A stretch of 64,000 nt of DNA, taken from contig NZ_BJWH01000018.1 of NCBI RefSeq assembly GCF_007990265.1, positions 29,840 through 93,839 on the forward strand, written 5' to 3'. Origin of the DNA: Cellulomonas terrae. Its GTDB lineage: Bacteria > Actinomycetota > Actinomycetes > Actinomycetales > Cellulomonadaceae. The position numbers and the translations under genes were made by a program. Each line of letters starts with the position of its first letter. Position 1 is the first letter of the stretch. Shown here in pieces: positions 1 through 9,003 of the stretch. The notes beneath the pieces are model-generated. The model was not told the origin of the DNA, did no database searches, and worked only from the letters and a program-made list of their open reading frames with translations.

Positions 1-138
1 TCACGCGGCTGACCTCCGAACGGGCGCGGCGACGGACGAGGACTCACCCTCGAGCCTGCCAGACGCCGGCACCGTGCGGCGGTCGCGCCGACCGGTTACC
101 GCCTGGTAGCCGAGCCCCCGTCCGCGCGCTGCGCCGCG

Positions 139-144
139 TAAGGT
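139..144 (+). promoter_or_regulatory. leaderless -10 box (helicase-associated gene)
   Basis: TAAGGT lies 7 bases before the ATG at 152, so the transcript probably begins at or next to the start codon. The first 138 bases hold no gene I can support. Confidence 0.6.
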
Positions 145-151
145 TGAGCGG

Positions 152-2551
152 ATGCCCACGTTCACCGGTTACCTGCGCGAACGGAGCGACGACGAGCTCG
201 TCGCGCTCCTGCGCAGCCGACCGGACCTGGCGTCACCCTCCCCCGCCACCCTGTCGTCGCTCGCGGTCCGCGCGACCAGCCGGTCCAGCCTCGAACGGGC
301 GCTCGCGGGCGTCGACGCGAGCGTGCTGCAGGTGCTCGAGGCGGTCGTGGCGCTCTCCGACCCTGGCCCGGTGACGGCGGCGGACCTCCCCGCAGCCGTC
401 GGCGCGACCGACGAGGCCGGGATGGCACTGGTCGAGCGCGCGCTGCGGCTCGCGGTCGTCGGCACCCTCGTCTACCCCGACTCCGACGCCCCCGACGCCC
501 CGCTCCTGCCGTCCCCCGGCCTCGCCGAGATCCTCGGCCCCTACCCGGCGGGCCTGGCGTCGGCGGACGCGGGTGTCCGCCGCGGCGTCCCCGCGGAGCC
601 GGTCGACCTCGACGACCTGCCGGCGCTCCTCGCGACCGCACCCGCCGGGGCGCGCCCGGTGCTGGACGCCCTGCTGTGGGGTCCGCCGGTCGGGCTCGCC
701 CCGTCCAACAGCACCGCGGCAGCCGCGGCCGTCGACTGGCTGGTCCGCCGCCACCTGCTCCTGCCCGGCGACTCCCGACACGTCGTGCTGCCCCGGGCGG
801 TCGCCCTGGCGCTGCGCGGCGGACGCACCCACACCGCGCCCGCGTTCCCGCCGGCGCTCCCGGCCGACGTCGCGCACCGGAACCACGCCCTGGTCGCCGC
901 GGAGTCGGCTGCCGCGGGCGAGCGGATCGTGCTCCTCGTCGCCCGCCTGGTCCGGCTCTGGGAGCAGACCCCGCCCGGTGTGCTGCGCGGTGGGGGCCTG
1001 GGCGTGCGCGAGCTGCGGCGCGTGGCGAGCGCGCTGGACACCGACGAGGCCGAGGCGGCGTTCGTCATCGAGCTCGCCGGGGCCGCCGCGTTCGTCGCCG
1101 ACGACGGCGAGGACACCCCGTCGTTCGCCCCGACGGTCGCCGTCGACGAGTGGGCGATGCGCGACGTGCCGGACCGCTGGGCTGTGCTGGCCCGCACGTG
1201 GCGCTCGACCCTGCGGACCGCGTGGCTCGTCGGCAGCCGCGACGACCGCGGCGGGGTGCGGGCGGCGCTCGACCCCGAGCTCCAGCGCACCTGGGCACCG
1301 CGGCTGCGGCGAGCCGTGCTCGACGTGCTCGCGGACACCCCGCCGGGGACCGCGCTGGACCCCGCGCACGTCCTCGCCGTGCTGCGCTGGCGCACCCCGC
1401 GGTCGGTCCCGCCGCCCGCCGCCGTCCAGGCGATGCTCATCGAGGCCGGACGGCTCGGCATCACCGGCGCCGGGGCCCTGTCCGACGCGGGCCGTGCCCT
1501 GCTCCTGGAGACCGCTCCGCTGGTCGGTGCCGCGGACCCCGCGGACGCGCTCGCCGCCGCCCTGCCCCCGGCCGTCGACGAGATCCTCCTGCAGGGCGAC
1601 CTGACGGGCGTCGTCCCGGGGCGGCCCAGCCCCGAGCTGGAGGACCTCCTCGACCGGACGGCCCACGTCGAGTCCCGCGGCGGCGCGCTCACCGTGCGGT
1701 TCACACCGGAGTCCGTCCGTCGGGCCCTGGACGCCGGGTCGACCGCCGACGGCCTGCTCGCCGAGCTCGCGGGCCACAGCCGGGCGGGTGTGCCGCAGCC
1801 GCTCGAGTACCTGGTCCGCGACGCCGCGCGCCGGCACGGGCGGCTGCGCGTCGGGTCGGCGGCGGGCTACGTCCGGGCCGACGACCCCTCCCTGCTGGCC
1901 GGGCTGGCCGAGGACCCGCGGCTGGCGTCGCTCGGCCTGGTCCGGCTCGCGCCCACCGTCCTGGCGGCGCAGGCGCCGGCCCGGGAGCTGGTCGAGGCCC
2001 TGCGCGCCCACGGTCTGGCACCGGTCGCGGAGGGTCCGGACGGGCAGGTCGTGCACGTCGTGTCGTCGATCCGTCGCGTGGGCCGTCGCGCCACCGCGGG
2101 AGCGCGCCGCCGCGCCTCGGACGCCGCTCCGGCGAGCGCACGGGAGACGCTCACCGACGACCGCCTGGTCGCCCTCGTCCCGCAGCTGCGGCGGGCGGAG
2201 GCCGAGCGCAAGGCCGACGAGGCGGAGCGGGTACCCGGCACGGTCCTGCCCGCGCCGACCCGTCGTGCCCCCGCCCCGCCCAGCACCCCCGCGCCGAGCG
2301 CGGGAACAGCCGACCCCGTCGACGCGTTGGTGCTCCTGCGCGAGGCGGCTGCCGAGAAGGCCGAGGTGTGGGTCGAGCTGGTCGGCTCCCACGGCGTCCC
2401 GCAGCGGCGGCTGCTGCGACCCCTGCGGGTCGAGGGCGGCCGGCTGCGGGCCATCGACACCGCTCGTGAGTCCGAGCTGACGGTTGCGGTGCACCGCATC
2501 GCGACCGTCACCCGCGTGACACCGTCAGACGAGCATCAGGAGACTTCGTGA
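152..2551 (+). CDS. helicase-associated (Helicase_C_3 / XPB-Ssl2-like N-terminal) protein
   Basis: A 799-residue, Ala/Arg-rich protein of the actinobacterial family that carries the XPB/Ssl2-like helicase-associated domain and is usually encoded just before the XPB helicase. It shows no Walker motif, so it is probably a partner or regulator of the helicase, not an enzyme. The C-terminal third has a charged, proline-rich linker (about residues 700-730) before a small domain resembling a WYL-type end. The start at 152 follows a leaderless -10 box. The stop overlaps the next gene by 4 bases (GTGA), so the two are translationally coupled. The function is inferred from family and context. Confidence 0.85.
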   Translation: MPTFTGYLRERSDDELVALLRSRPDLASPSPATLSSLAVRATSRSSLERALAGVDASVLQVLEAVVALSDPGPVTAADLPAAVGATDEAGMALVERALRLAVVGTLVYPDSDAPDAPLLPSPGLAEILGPYPAGLASADAGVRRGVPAEPVDLDDLPALLATAPAGARPVLDALLWGPPVGLAPSNSTAAAAAVDWLVRRHLLLPGDSRHVVLPRAVALALRGGRTHTAPAFPPALPADVAHRNHALVAAESAAAGERIVLLVARLVRLWEQTPPGVLRGGGLGVRELRRVASALDTDEAEAAFVIELAGAAAFVADDGEDTPSFAPTVAVDEWAMRDVPDRWAVLARTWRSTLRTAWLVGSRDDRGGVRAALDPELQRTWAPRLRRAVLDVLADTPPGTALDPAHVLAVLRWRTPRSVPPPAAVQAMLIEAGRLGITGAGALSDAGRALLLETAPLVGAADPADALAAALPPAVDEILLQGDLTGVVPGRPSPELEDLLDRTAHVESRGGALTVRFTPESVRRALDAGSTADGLLAELAGHSRAGVPQPLEYLVRDAARRHGRLRVGSAAGYVRADDPSLLAGLAEDPRLASLGLVRLAPTVLAAQAPARELVEALRAHGLAPVAEGPDGQVVHVVSSIRRVGRRATAGARRRASDAAPASARETLTDDRLVALVPQLRRAEAERKADEAERVPGTVLPAPTRRAPAPPSTPAPSAGTADPVDALVLLREAAAEKAEVWVELVGSHGVPQRRLLRPLRVEGGRLRAIDTARESELTVAVHRIATVTRVTPSDEHQETS

Positions 2552-4209
2552 CCAACGGCCCCCTCATCGTGCAGAGCGACAAGACGCTCCTGCTCGAGGT
2601 CGACCACGACCAGGCGGAGGCCTGCCGTCGCGCGATCGCCCCCTTCGCGGAGCTGGAGCGCGCCCCCGAGCACGTGCACACGTACCGCCTGACGCCGCTG
2701 GGCCTGTGGAACGCGCGCGCCGCGGGACACGACGCCGAGCAGGTGGTCGACGTCCTGCTCGAGTACTCGCGCTACCCGGTGCCGCACGCCCTGCTGGTCG
2801 ACGTGGCGGACACCATGTCCCGCTACGGTCGGCTCCAGCTGATCCAGGACCCGGTGCACGGGCTCGTCCTGCACGCCCTCGACCCGGCCGTCCTGGCCGA
2901 GGTCGTCCGGTCCAAGCGCACCGCCGGCCTGCTCGGCGCGCGCCTGGACGCGACCGACGTCATCGTCCACCCGTCCGAGCGGGGCCACCTCAAGCAGGTG
3001 CTGCTCAAGCTCGGCTGGCCCGCGGAGGACCTCGCCGGGTACGTCAACGGCGAGGCGCACCAGATCGACCTGCTCGAGGACGGCTGGGCGCTGCGGCCGT
3101 ACCAGCAGCAGGCCGTCGACGGCTTCTTCCACGGCGGCTCCGGCGTCGTCGTGCTGCCCTGTGGCGCCGGCAAGACGCTGGTCGGCGCGGGGGCGATGGC
3201 CCGCTCGTCGACGACGACCCTGATCCTCGTGACCAACACCGTCAGCGCCCGGCAGTGGCGCGACGAGCTGGTCAAGCGCACGTCGCTCACCGAGGACGAG
3301 ATCGGCGAGTACTCCGGTGCGCGCAAGGAGATCCGACCCGTCACGATCGCGACCTACCAGGTGCTCACGACGAAGCGGAAGGGCGTCTACACGCACCTCG
3401 AGCTCCTCGACGCGCGCGACTGGGGCCTGGTCGTCTACGACGAGGTCCACCTGCTCCCCGCGCCGATCTTCCGCATGACCGCGGACCTGCAGGCGCGCCG
3501 CCGCCTGGGCCTGACCGCGACCCTGGTGCGCGAGGACGGCCGCGAGGACGAGGTGTTCAGCCTCATCGGGCCCAAGCGGTTCGACGCCCCCTGGAAGGAC
3601 ATCGAGGCGCAGGGCTACATCGCGCCCGCGGACTGCGTCGAGGTCCGCCTGACGCTGCCCGACGCCGACCGCATGGCCTACGCGACCGCCGAGCCGGAGG
3701 AGAAGTACCGGCTCGCCGCGACGGCACGCGGGAAGAACCGGGTGGTCGAGCAGCTCGTCGCCAAGCACGAGGGCGACCCGACGCTCGTCATCGGCCAGTA
3801 CCTCGACCAGCTCCACACGCTCGCGGAGCACCTGGAGGCGGACCTCATCACCGGCGAGACCACCGTGCACGAGCGGCAGCGGCTGTTCGACGCGTTCCGG
3901 GCCGGCGAGATCACCAAGCTCGTCGTCAGCAAGGTCGCCAACTTCTCCATCGACCTGCCCGAGGCGTCCGTCGCCATCCAGGTGTCCGGCTCGTTCGGGT
4001 CACGCCAGGAGGAGGCGCAGCGGCTCGGTCGGATCATGCGCCCCAAGGGTGACGGTCGGACCGCGCACTTCTACACCGTCGTCGCCCGCGACACCGTGGA
4101 CCAGGACTTCGCCGCCCACCGGCAGCGGTTCCTGGCCGAGCAGGGGTACGCGTACTCGATCGTCGACGCGGAGGACCTGGGGCTCGACACCGCGGAAGAG
4201 CCCGCCTGA
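2548..4209 (+). CDS. DNA repair helicase XPB (SF2)
   Basis: A 553-residue SF2 helicase of the bacterial XPB type, expected to unwind DNA 3'-5' in repair or recombination. The N-terminal damage-recognition-like region (about 1-170) precedes motif I GAGKT (about residues 208-212), the DEVH Walker B box (about 297-300), motif III LTAT, and a C-terminal RecA-like domain ending with the QRLGRIMRPKG motif VI (about 491-501). Starts at GTG inside the stop region of the upstream partner gene. Length fits the family. A strong hairpin follows the stop. Confidence 0.95.
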   Translation: MTNGPLIVQSDKTLLLEVDHDQAEACRRAIAPFAELERAPEHVHTYRLTPLGLWNARAAGHDAEQVVDVLLEYSRYPVPHALLVDVADTMSRYGRLQLIQDPVHGLVLHALDPAVLAEVVRSKRTAGLLGARLDATDVIVHPSERGHLKQVLLKLGWPAEDLAGYVNGEAHQIDLLEDGWALRPYQQQAVDGFFHGGSGVVVLPCGAGKTLVGAGAMARSSTTTLILVTNTVSARQWRDELVKRTSLTEDEIGEYSGARKEIRPVTIATYQVLTTKRKGVYTHLELLDARDWGLVVYDEVHLLPAPIFRMTADLQARRRLGLTATLVREDGREDEVFSLIGPKRFDAPWKDIEAQGYIAPADCVEVRLTLPDADRMAYATAEPEEKYRLAATARGKNRVVEQLVAKHEGDPTLVIGQYLDQLHTLAEHLEADLITGETTVHERQRLFDAFRAGEITKLVVSKVANFSIDLPEASVAIQVSGSFGSRQEEAQRLGRIMRPKGDGRTAHFYTVVARDTVDQDFAAHRQRFLAEQGYAYSIVDAEDLGLDTAEEPA

Positions 4210-4220
4210 CCTGAGACGCG

Positions 4221-4253
4221 AGAGCGCCCGGCCCCCACGGGGTCGGGCGCTCT
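4221..4253. terminator. bidirectional hairpin terminator
   Basis: A 15-bp stem with one mismatch and a 3-base loop fills the gap between the convergent XPB helicase and glutamine amidotransferase genes. No clear U-tract is present. Confidence 0.75.
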
Positions 4254-4262
4254 GCTGGTGCC

Positions 4263-5018
4263 TCAGACGGCGACGGCCTCCGCGGCACCGGCGCGGACGT
4301 GCGCCGCGAACGACTCCGCCAGCGTGCGGCCCACGACCTCGACCTGGTCCTGCCGAGCGGCGAACGCGGCCAGCACGGCGTCGGTGTCGACGTCGTCGTG
4401 GCTGTCCGCCCAGCCGCGCAGGGTGTCGGCGCTCGCCTCAGGGTGGAACTGCACGCCCCACGCCGAGCCGATCCGGAACGCCTGGTACGGGTACATGGCC
4501 GACGACGCCAGCCAGACCGCACCGCGGGGCAGGTCGACGACGGCGTCCGCGTGCATGCTCGGCTGCGGGGTGGCGTGCCGGCCGTCCGCGAGCGCCGCGA
4601 CCGCACCGACGACGGCGTCACCGGCGGCCTCGGGGCGCCAGCGCACGTCGACGATCCCGGACTCGCGCCCGGGAGGGGCAGCGACCTGCACGCGGCCGCC
4701 GCGCGCTGCGGCGAGCAGCTGGGCGCCGAGGCAGATGCCGAGCGTCGGGACGCCCTGGGTGCTCGCGTCGGCGAGCAGCGCGCGCAGCTCCGGCAGCCAC
4801 GGGGCTCCCGCGTCGTCGTACGTCGACATGTGGCCGCCGAGGACGACGAGGCCGTCGCCGACGCCGTCGGCGGTGGGCACGCTCTCACCGGCGAACGCCG
4901 CGACGATGCGCAGCTCGACGTCGCCGAGCCAGTCGCTGAAGCGGTCCAGGGGCACGTCGGGAGAGCTCTGGATGACGGTGACGACCGGGCGACGGTCGCC
5001 GTGCAGGGGGGTGGTCAC
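4263..5018 (-). CDS. class-I glutamine amidotransferase-like protein
   Basis: A 251-residue stand-alone GATase1 domain, like GMP synthase subunit-A-type proteins of unknown substrate. The nucleophile is Cys96 in LGICLGAQ and the His-Glu pair is His192/Glu194 in VQFHPE, so the catalytic triad is intact. It would release ammonia from glutamine or hydrolyse a gamma-glutamyl compound. No synthetase partner lies beside it. GTG start chosen because a TACCGT -10 box lies 6 bases upstream (leaderless). Confidence 0.88.
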   Translation of the reverse strand: MTTPLHGDRRPVVTVIQSSPDVPLDRFSDWLGDVELRIVAAFAGESVPTADGVGDGLVVLGGHMSTYDDAGAPWLPELRALLADASTQGVPTLGICLGAQLLAAARGGRVQVAAPPGRESGIVDVRWRPEAAGDAVVGAVAALADGRHATPQPSMHADAVVDLPRGAVWLASSAMYPYQAFRIGSAWGVQFHPEASADTLRGWADSHDDVDTDAVLAAFAARQDQVEVVGRTLAESFAAHVRAGAAEAVAV

Positions 5019-5024
5019 GCGGAG

Positions 5025-5030
5025 ACGGTA
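5025..5030 (-). promoter_or_regulatory. leaderless -10 box (amidotransferase)
   Basis: TACCGT on the minus strand, 6 bases before the GTG at 5018. Confidence 0.6.
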
Positions 5031-5188
5031 CCCCCGTCGAGAGGTGCGTCGACAGGGAACGGACGACCCATCTGTCTCCTTGCAGGTCAGTCGTCCATAT
5101 TTGCACCCAGGTGAAATCTGTCACGCGTGCGCGTCACCGTCCGGCATTCATCCAGCGAACTCCCAGCCGCCAGGAGGACACTCGACCT

Positions 5189-5923
5189 ATGTCGACACCC
5201 CATGCGTCGGGCACGCCGGAAGCACGCCTGCTCGTCGTCGACGACGAGCCGAACATCCGCGAGCTCCTGGCGACCTCGCTGCGGTTCGCCGGCTTCGAGG
5301 TCCACGCCGCGGCCGACGGCGGCTCCGCCCTGCGCCTCGCCCGCGAGGTCGAGCCGGACCTCGTGGTGCTCGACGTCATGCTCCCCGACATGGACGGGTT
5401 CACCGTCACGCGGCGCCTGCGGGAGAAGGGCCAGCACGTCCCCGTGCTGTTCCTCACCGCGCGCGACGACACCGCCGACAAGGTCCAGGGCCTGACGGTC
5501 GGCGGGGACGACTACGTCACCAAGCCCTTCAGCCTCGAAGAGGTCGTCGCCCGGATCCGGGCCGTCCTGCGCCGCACCCGGCCGGGGGTGGACGACGACA
5601 CGAGCATCCTGCGGTACGCCGACCTGGAGCTCGACGAGGACTCCCACGAGGTGGTCCGCGCCGGCCACCCCGTCGACCTGTCCCCCACCGAGTTCAAGCT
5701 CCTGCGCTACCTCATGCTCAACCCCGGCCGCGTGCTGTCGAAGTCGCAGATCCTCGACCACGTCTGGCAGTACGACTGGGGCGGCGACGCGAACATCGTC
5801 GAGTCCTACATCTCCTACCTGCGCCGCAAGATCGACCAGCTCGACGACGCCGACGGCCGACGGCTGCCCCCGCTCATCCACACGAAGCGCGGGGTGGGCT
5901 ACCTGCTGCGCGAGTCGTCGTGA
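5189..5923 (+). CDS. OmpR-family response regulator
   Basis: A 244-residue DNA-binding response regulator. The receiver domain has the acidic pair in VDDEPN, phospho-acceptor Asp62 (LDVMLPD) and the conserved Lys in VTKPF; the C-terminal winged helix (about 140-240) is OmpR/PhoB type. The ATG at 5189 has AGGAGG 10 bases upstream, which favours it over an in-frame ATG at 5111. Its stop overlaps the GTG of the sensor kinase by 4 bases. It belongs to the TcrA/MprA-like group common in actinobacteria; the signal cannot be told from sequence. Confidence 0.93.
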   Translation: MSTPHASGTPEARLLVVDDEPNIRELLATSLRFAGFEVHAAADGGSALRLAREVEPDLVVLDVMLPDMDGFTVTRRLREKGQHVPVLFLTARDDTADKVQGLTVGGDDYVTKPFSLEEVVARIRAVLRRTRPGVDDDTSILRYADLELDEDSHEVVRAGHPVDLSPTEFKLLRYLMLNPGRVLSKSQILDHVWQYDWGGDANIVESYISYLRRKIDQLDDADGRRLPPLIHTKRGVGYLLRESS

Positions 5924-7419
5924 CGGCTGACGTCGGGACGGCTCCGCCTCGGCGGCGCGCGTTCGGGCTCGCACGCGACTGGTGGGCGGGGACGACGCTC
6001 GTCTCGCGGCTCGTCAGCATCGTCACGGTGCTGCTGGCCGTCGGCCTGGTGCTGGCGGGCGCCACCAGCGCCGCCCTGCTCGAGGGCACGCTCGTCGCGC
6101 AGGTCGACACGAAGCTCCAGTCCGAGGGCACGGAGGTCGCGCAGCAGAGGCTCAGCCAGCTCGACCTCAACGGGAGCCCGTTCTACACGCCGAGCGACTA
6201 CTACCTGCGGTACTCGGTCGAGGGCGACGACCTGCCGATCATCTCGGAGACCACGCAGGACCAGTACGGCACCCCGGACGTGCCGCCCATCAGCCCCGCG
6301 CAGGCCCGCGCCCGCAACGCGGAGCCGTTCACGGTCTCCTCGACGCAGCCCGGGTCGCAGTGGCGTGCGGTCGCCTACAACTTCTCGATGCGCGACGGCA
6401 CCATCGGCACCGCGGTCATCGCGCTCCCTCTCGGTGACATCCAGCGCACCGTCCGCCACATGTCCGCGGTCCTCCTGCTGAGCGGGCTCGGCATCCTCCT
6501 GCTCGGTGCCGCGGCCGGTACGTGGGCGGTCCGTCGCTCGCTGAGGCCGCTGCGCGAGATCGAGGCGACCGCCGCCGCCATCGCCGACGGTGACCTGTCC
6601 CGGCGCGTCCCCGCAGCCTCCGAGCACACCGAGGTCGGCCGGCTCAGTGCCGCGCTCAACGGCATGCTCGCGCAGATCGAGAAGGCGTTCGGCGCGCAGA
6701 CCGCGTCCGAGGCCCGCATGCGCCGGTTCGTCGCCGACGCCTCCCACGAGCTCCGCACCCCGCTGGCCACGATCCGCGGCTACGGCGAGCTGTACCGGAT
6801 GGGGGCGTTGACCACGACCGACCAGGTCGACGACACCATGCGCCGCATCGAGCAGTCCGCCACCCGCATGGGGGCGCTCGTCGAGGACCTGCTCGCGCTC
6901 GCCCGCCTCGACGAGGGCCGGCCGATGCAGACCGGCCCCGTGGACCTCACCGTGCTCGCGGCCGACGCGGTCAGCGACCTGCACGCCCTCGACCCCGCCC
7001 GCACCACCCGGCTCGTCCCGCTCGTGGAGGGTGCCGACGGCGGCCCGTGCGTCGTGGTCGGGGAGGAGTCGCGGCTCCGGCAGGTGCTGGCGAACCTCGT
7101 CGGGAACGCGGTCCAGCACACCCCGCCGGGCACCCCGGTCGAGATCGCCGTCGGCCACCTCCCCACCGGCGAGGGTGCGATCGAGGTGCGCGACCACGGG
7201 CCCGGGATCGACCCGGAGCACGCCGCGCGCGTGTTCGAACGGTTCTACCGCGTCGACGCCAGTCGCGGCCGGGACTCCGGCGGTGCGGGCCTGGGCATGG
7301 CGATCGTCGCGGCGATCGTCGACGCGCACCACGGCTCGGTGCGGCTCGCCCAGACACCGGGCGGTGGGACGACCGTCCAGATCGCCCTCCCCGTTCCGGC
7401 CCACGACCCTCAGGTGTGA
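5920..7419 (+). CDS. HAMP-domain sensor histidine kinase
   Basis: A 499-residue kinase paired with the preceding OmpR-type regulator. Membrane segments lie at about residues 31-54 and 181-205, flanking an extracytoplasmic sensor loop of about 125 residues; then a HAMP linker, a HisKA H-box with His276 (ASHELRTP) and a HATPase domain with N-box NLVGNAVQHTPP and G-boxes DHGPGID and GGAGLGMAI. The open frame runs far upstream, but the GTG at 5920 is chosen because it overlaps the regulator's TGA and the protein then begins just before the first membrane helix. Confidence 0.93.
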   Translation: MTADVGTAPPRRRAFGLARDWWAGTTLVSRLVSIVTVLLAVGLVLAGATSAALLEGTLVAQVDTKLQSEGTEVAQQRLSQLDLNGSPFYTPSDYYLRYSVEGDDLPIISETTQDQYGTPDVPPISPAQARARNAEPFTVSSTQPGSQWRAVAYNFSMRDGTIGTAVIALPLGDIQRTVRHMSAVLLLSGLGILLLGAAAGTWAVRRSLRPLREIEATAAAIADGDLSRRVPAASEHTEVGRLSAALNGMLAQIEKAFGAQTASEARMRRFVADASHELRTPLATIRGYGELYRMGALTTTDQVDDTMRRIEQSATRMGALVEDLLALARLDEGRPMQTGPVDLTVLAADAVSDLHALDPARTTRLVPLVEGADGGPCVVVGEESRLRQVLANLVGNAVQHTPPGTPVEIAVGHLPTGEGAIEVRDHGPGIDPEHAARVFERFYRVDASRGRDSGGAGLGMAIVAAIVDAHHGSVRLAQTPGGGTTVQIALPVPAHDPQV

Positions 7420-7462
7420 GGGCTAACATGGCGGGTTCCTACCGTCGGAGTAAGGCTGATCC

Positions 7463-8227
7463 ATGGGCGTCCATGACGCACCGCAGTGGTTGTTGTCCGC
7501 GTTCGTGCGCAGTGCCGTCGGGGCTGGTGCCACCGCCCCGACCGAGCAGATCCGCGATGCCGGTCAGGCACTCGTGGACCGATGGGGCTCGCCCGGGCGC
7601 TCGTTCCACAACCTGAAGCACCTGGTCGACGTCCTCATCCGCGTCGACGAGCTGGTCGAGGAGACCCACCAGCCCGACGTCGTGCGGCTGGCCGCCTGGT
7701 ACCACGGCGCGATCTTCGACGCCGCGGACCGCAAGGCGTACGCCAACCGCGGTGGCGAGGACGAGATCGCCAGCGCGCGCCTGGCGTACGACGAGCTGAT
7801 CGCCCTCGGCGTCCCCGACGCCCGCGCCCAGCGCGTGCACGACCTCGTCGTCGCGCTCGTCCGGCACGCCCCGAACCCCTCGGACTTCGACTGCGCGGTC
7901 CTGTGCGACGCCGACCTCGCGATGCTCGCCACCGAGCCGCAGAAGTACAAGGCGTACGTGCAGGACATCCGCACCGAGTACTCCCACCTGCCGCTCGAGG
8001 ACTACGTGCGCGCCCGGGTCCGCATCATCCACAAGCTCCTCGCCCGACCGTCGCTGTTCGTCAGCCCTCTCGGGTCCGCGTGGGAGGAGCCCGCACGGCA
8101 GAACCTGTCCGGCGAGCTGCAGCGACTCGAGAAGGAGCTGCGCGGGATCGACGCCGCCGCCGCCGAGGCCGCCGCCCACACCGCGCGCACGGCCGACACC
8201 GAGGGGTCGAACGCGGCGCGCACCTGA
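7463..8227 (+). CDS. HD-superfamily-like metal-dependent hydrolase (COG4339 type)
   Basis: A 254-residue protein resembling the predicted HD-type phosphohydrolases of COG4339. The first metal-site motif HNLKH is present; the usual HD doublet reads His-Gly in AAWYHGAIFD, a change I recall from other actinobacterial members, and the later conserved Asp lies in LCDADLAML. Nucleotide or phosphomonoester hydrolysis is only a family-level guess. A TAACAT -10 lies near 7423, and a second TAAGGC box lies 6 bases before the ATG, so the transcript may be short-leadered or leaderless. The Ala-rich C-terminal tail (about 225-254) looks disordered. Confidence 0.8.
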   Translation: MGVHDAPQWLLSAFVRSAVGAGATAPTEQIRDAGQALVDRWGSPGRSFHNLKHLVDVLIRVDELVEETHQPDVVRLAAWYHGAIFDAADRKAYANRGGEDEIASARLAYDELIALGVPDARAQRVHDLVVALVRHAPNPSDFDCAVLCDADLAMLATEPQKYKAYVQDIRTEYSHLPLEDYVRARVRIIHKLLARPSLFVSPLGSAWEEPARQNLSGELQRLEKELRGIDAAAAEAAAHTARTADTEGSNAART

Positions 8228-8389
8228 TCGACGGGCTCGCCACGGCGCTGTCCGCCGAACCGCCCACAGCCCGCCGGCGCCACCTGCCCTCCACCGTCGA
8301 CGCCGACCACCCGTCGCGACCGTTCCCCTGCTCCTACCGTCCTCGGACAGGAGCCGGGACCGTCCGGCCCCTCACCGACGGAGGGTCAC

Positions 8390-8680
8390 ATGAGCAGGTA
8401 CGAGGTCGACAGTGCGCAGGTCGCGACGGCGGCGGCGAGCGTCCAGGCGCGCGCAGCCACGATCCGCAGCGAGGTGTCCGCGATGCACCGGCAGCTCGCC
8501 GACCTGCAGGGATCGTGGCGGGGCGCGGCGGCCACGGCGTTCACGGGGGTGCTCGCCGACTGGACCGCCACCGAGGCGCGGCTCGACGCCTCGCTCGCGC
8601 AGATCGCCAGCGCCATGCAGTCGGCGGCCCGCACCTACGCCGAGGCGGAGTCGCAGGCGTCCCGCCTGTTCACCGTGTGA
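8390..8680 (+). CDS. WXG100-family type VII secretion target (orphan)
   Basis: A 96-residue all-helical protein with the W-R-G turn at Trp43, the hallmark of ESAT-6/WXG100 helical hairpins exported by type VII systems. An AGGG ribosome site precedes the ATG and a TACCGT -10 box lies near 8335. No EccC, EccD or LXG partner is nearby, so its secretion machinery must be encoded elsewhere or it is a housekeeping WXG100 protein. Confidence 0.9.
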   Translation: MSRYEVDSAQVATAAASVQARAATIRSEVSAMHRQLADLQGSWRGAAATAFTGVLADWTATEARLDASLAQIASAMQSAARTYAEAESQASRLFTV

Positions 8681-8698
8681 CCTCGGCGGGGTCACGCT

Positions 8699-8704
8699 TA
8701 CGCT
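8699..8704 (+). promoter_or_regulatory. leaderless -10 box (DUF4031)
   Basis: TACGCT, 6 bases before the GTG at 8711. Confidence 0.65.
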
Positions 8705-8710
8705 CGGGCG

Positions 8711-8986
8711 GTGACCGTGCTCGTGGACCCTCCGATGTGGCCGAACCACGGCATGCTCTGGGGGCACCTGGTCAGCGACTCGTCGCTGGAGGAGCTGCAC
8801 GCGTTCGCCGCCCGGGCCGGCATCCCCGAGCGGGGGTTCGACCGGGACCACTACGACGTGCCGGACCAGCGGATCGAGGAGCTCGTCGCGCTCGGGGCGG
8901 AGCTGGTCAGCGCCAAGGAGCTGATCCGCCGGCTGCGGGCGTCGGGCCTGCGGGTGCCGGCACGGGACCGCGTCCGGCGCAGGTAG
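8711..8986 (+). CDS. DUF4031 protein
   Basis: A 91-residue basic protein that matches the DUF4031 pattern: an opening VDPPMWPNHG-type segment, a central H-x-Y-D-V-P box, and a C-terminal Arg/Lys-rich tail. The family is widespread in actinobacteria and has no established function that I know of. The GTG start follows a leaderless -10 box. Convergent with the allophanate hydrolase gene, 17 bases away. Confidence 0.85.
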   Translation: MTVLVDPPMWPNHGMLWGHLVSDSSLEELHAFAARAGIPERGFDRDHYDVPDQRIEELVALGAELVSAKELIRRLRASGLRVPARDRVRRR

Positions 8987-9003
8987 CCGCCTCGGGCGCC
9001 TGC

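Noticed and set aside
4258..5919. N-terminal extension of the HAMP kinase reaching back over the regulator and amidotransferase
   Set aside because: It runs in the wrong frame over two real genes; the GTG at 5920 overlapping the regulator stop is the sensible start.
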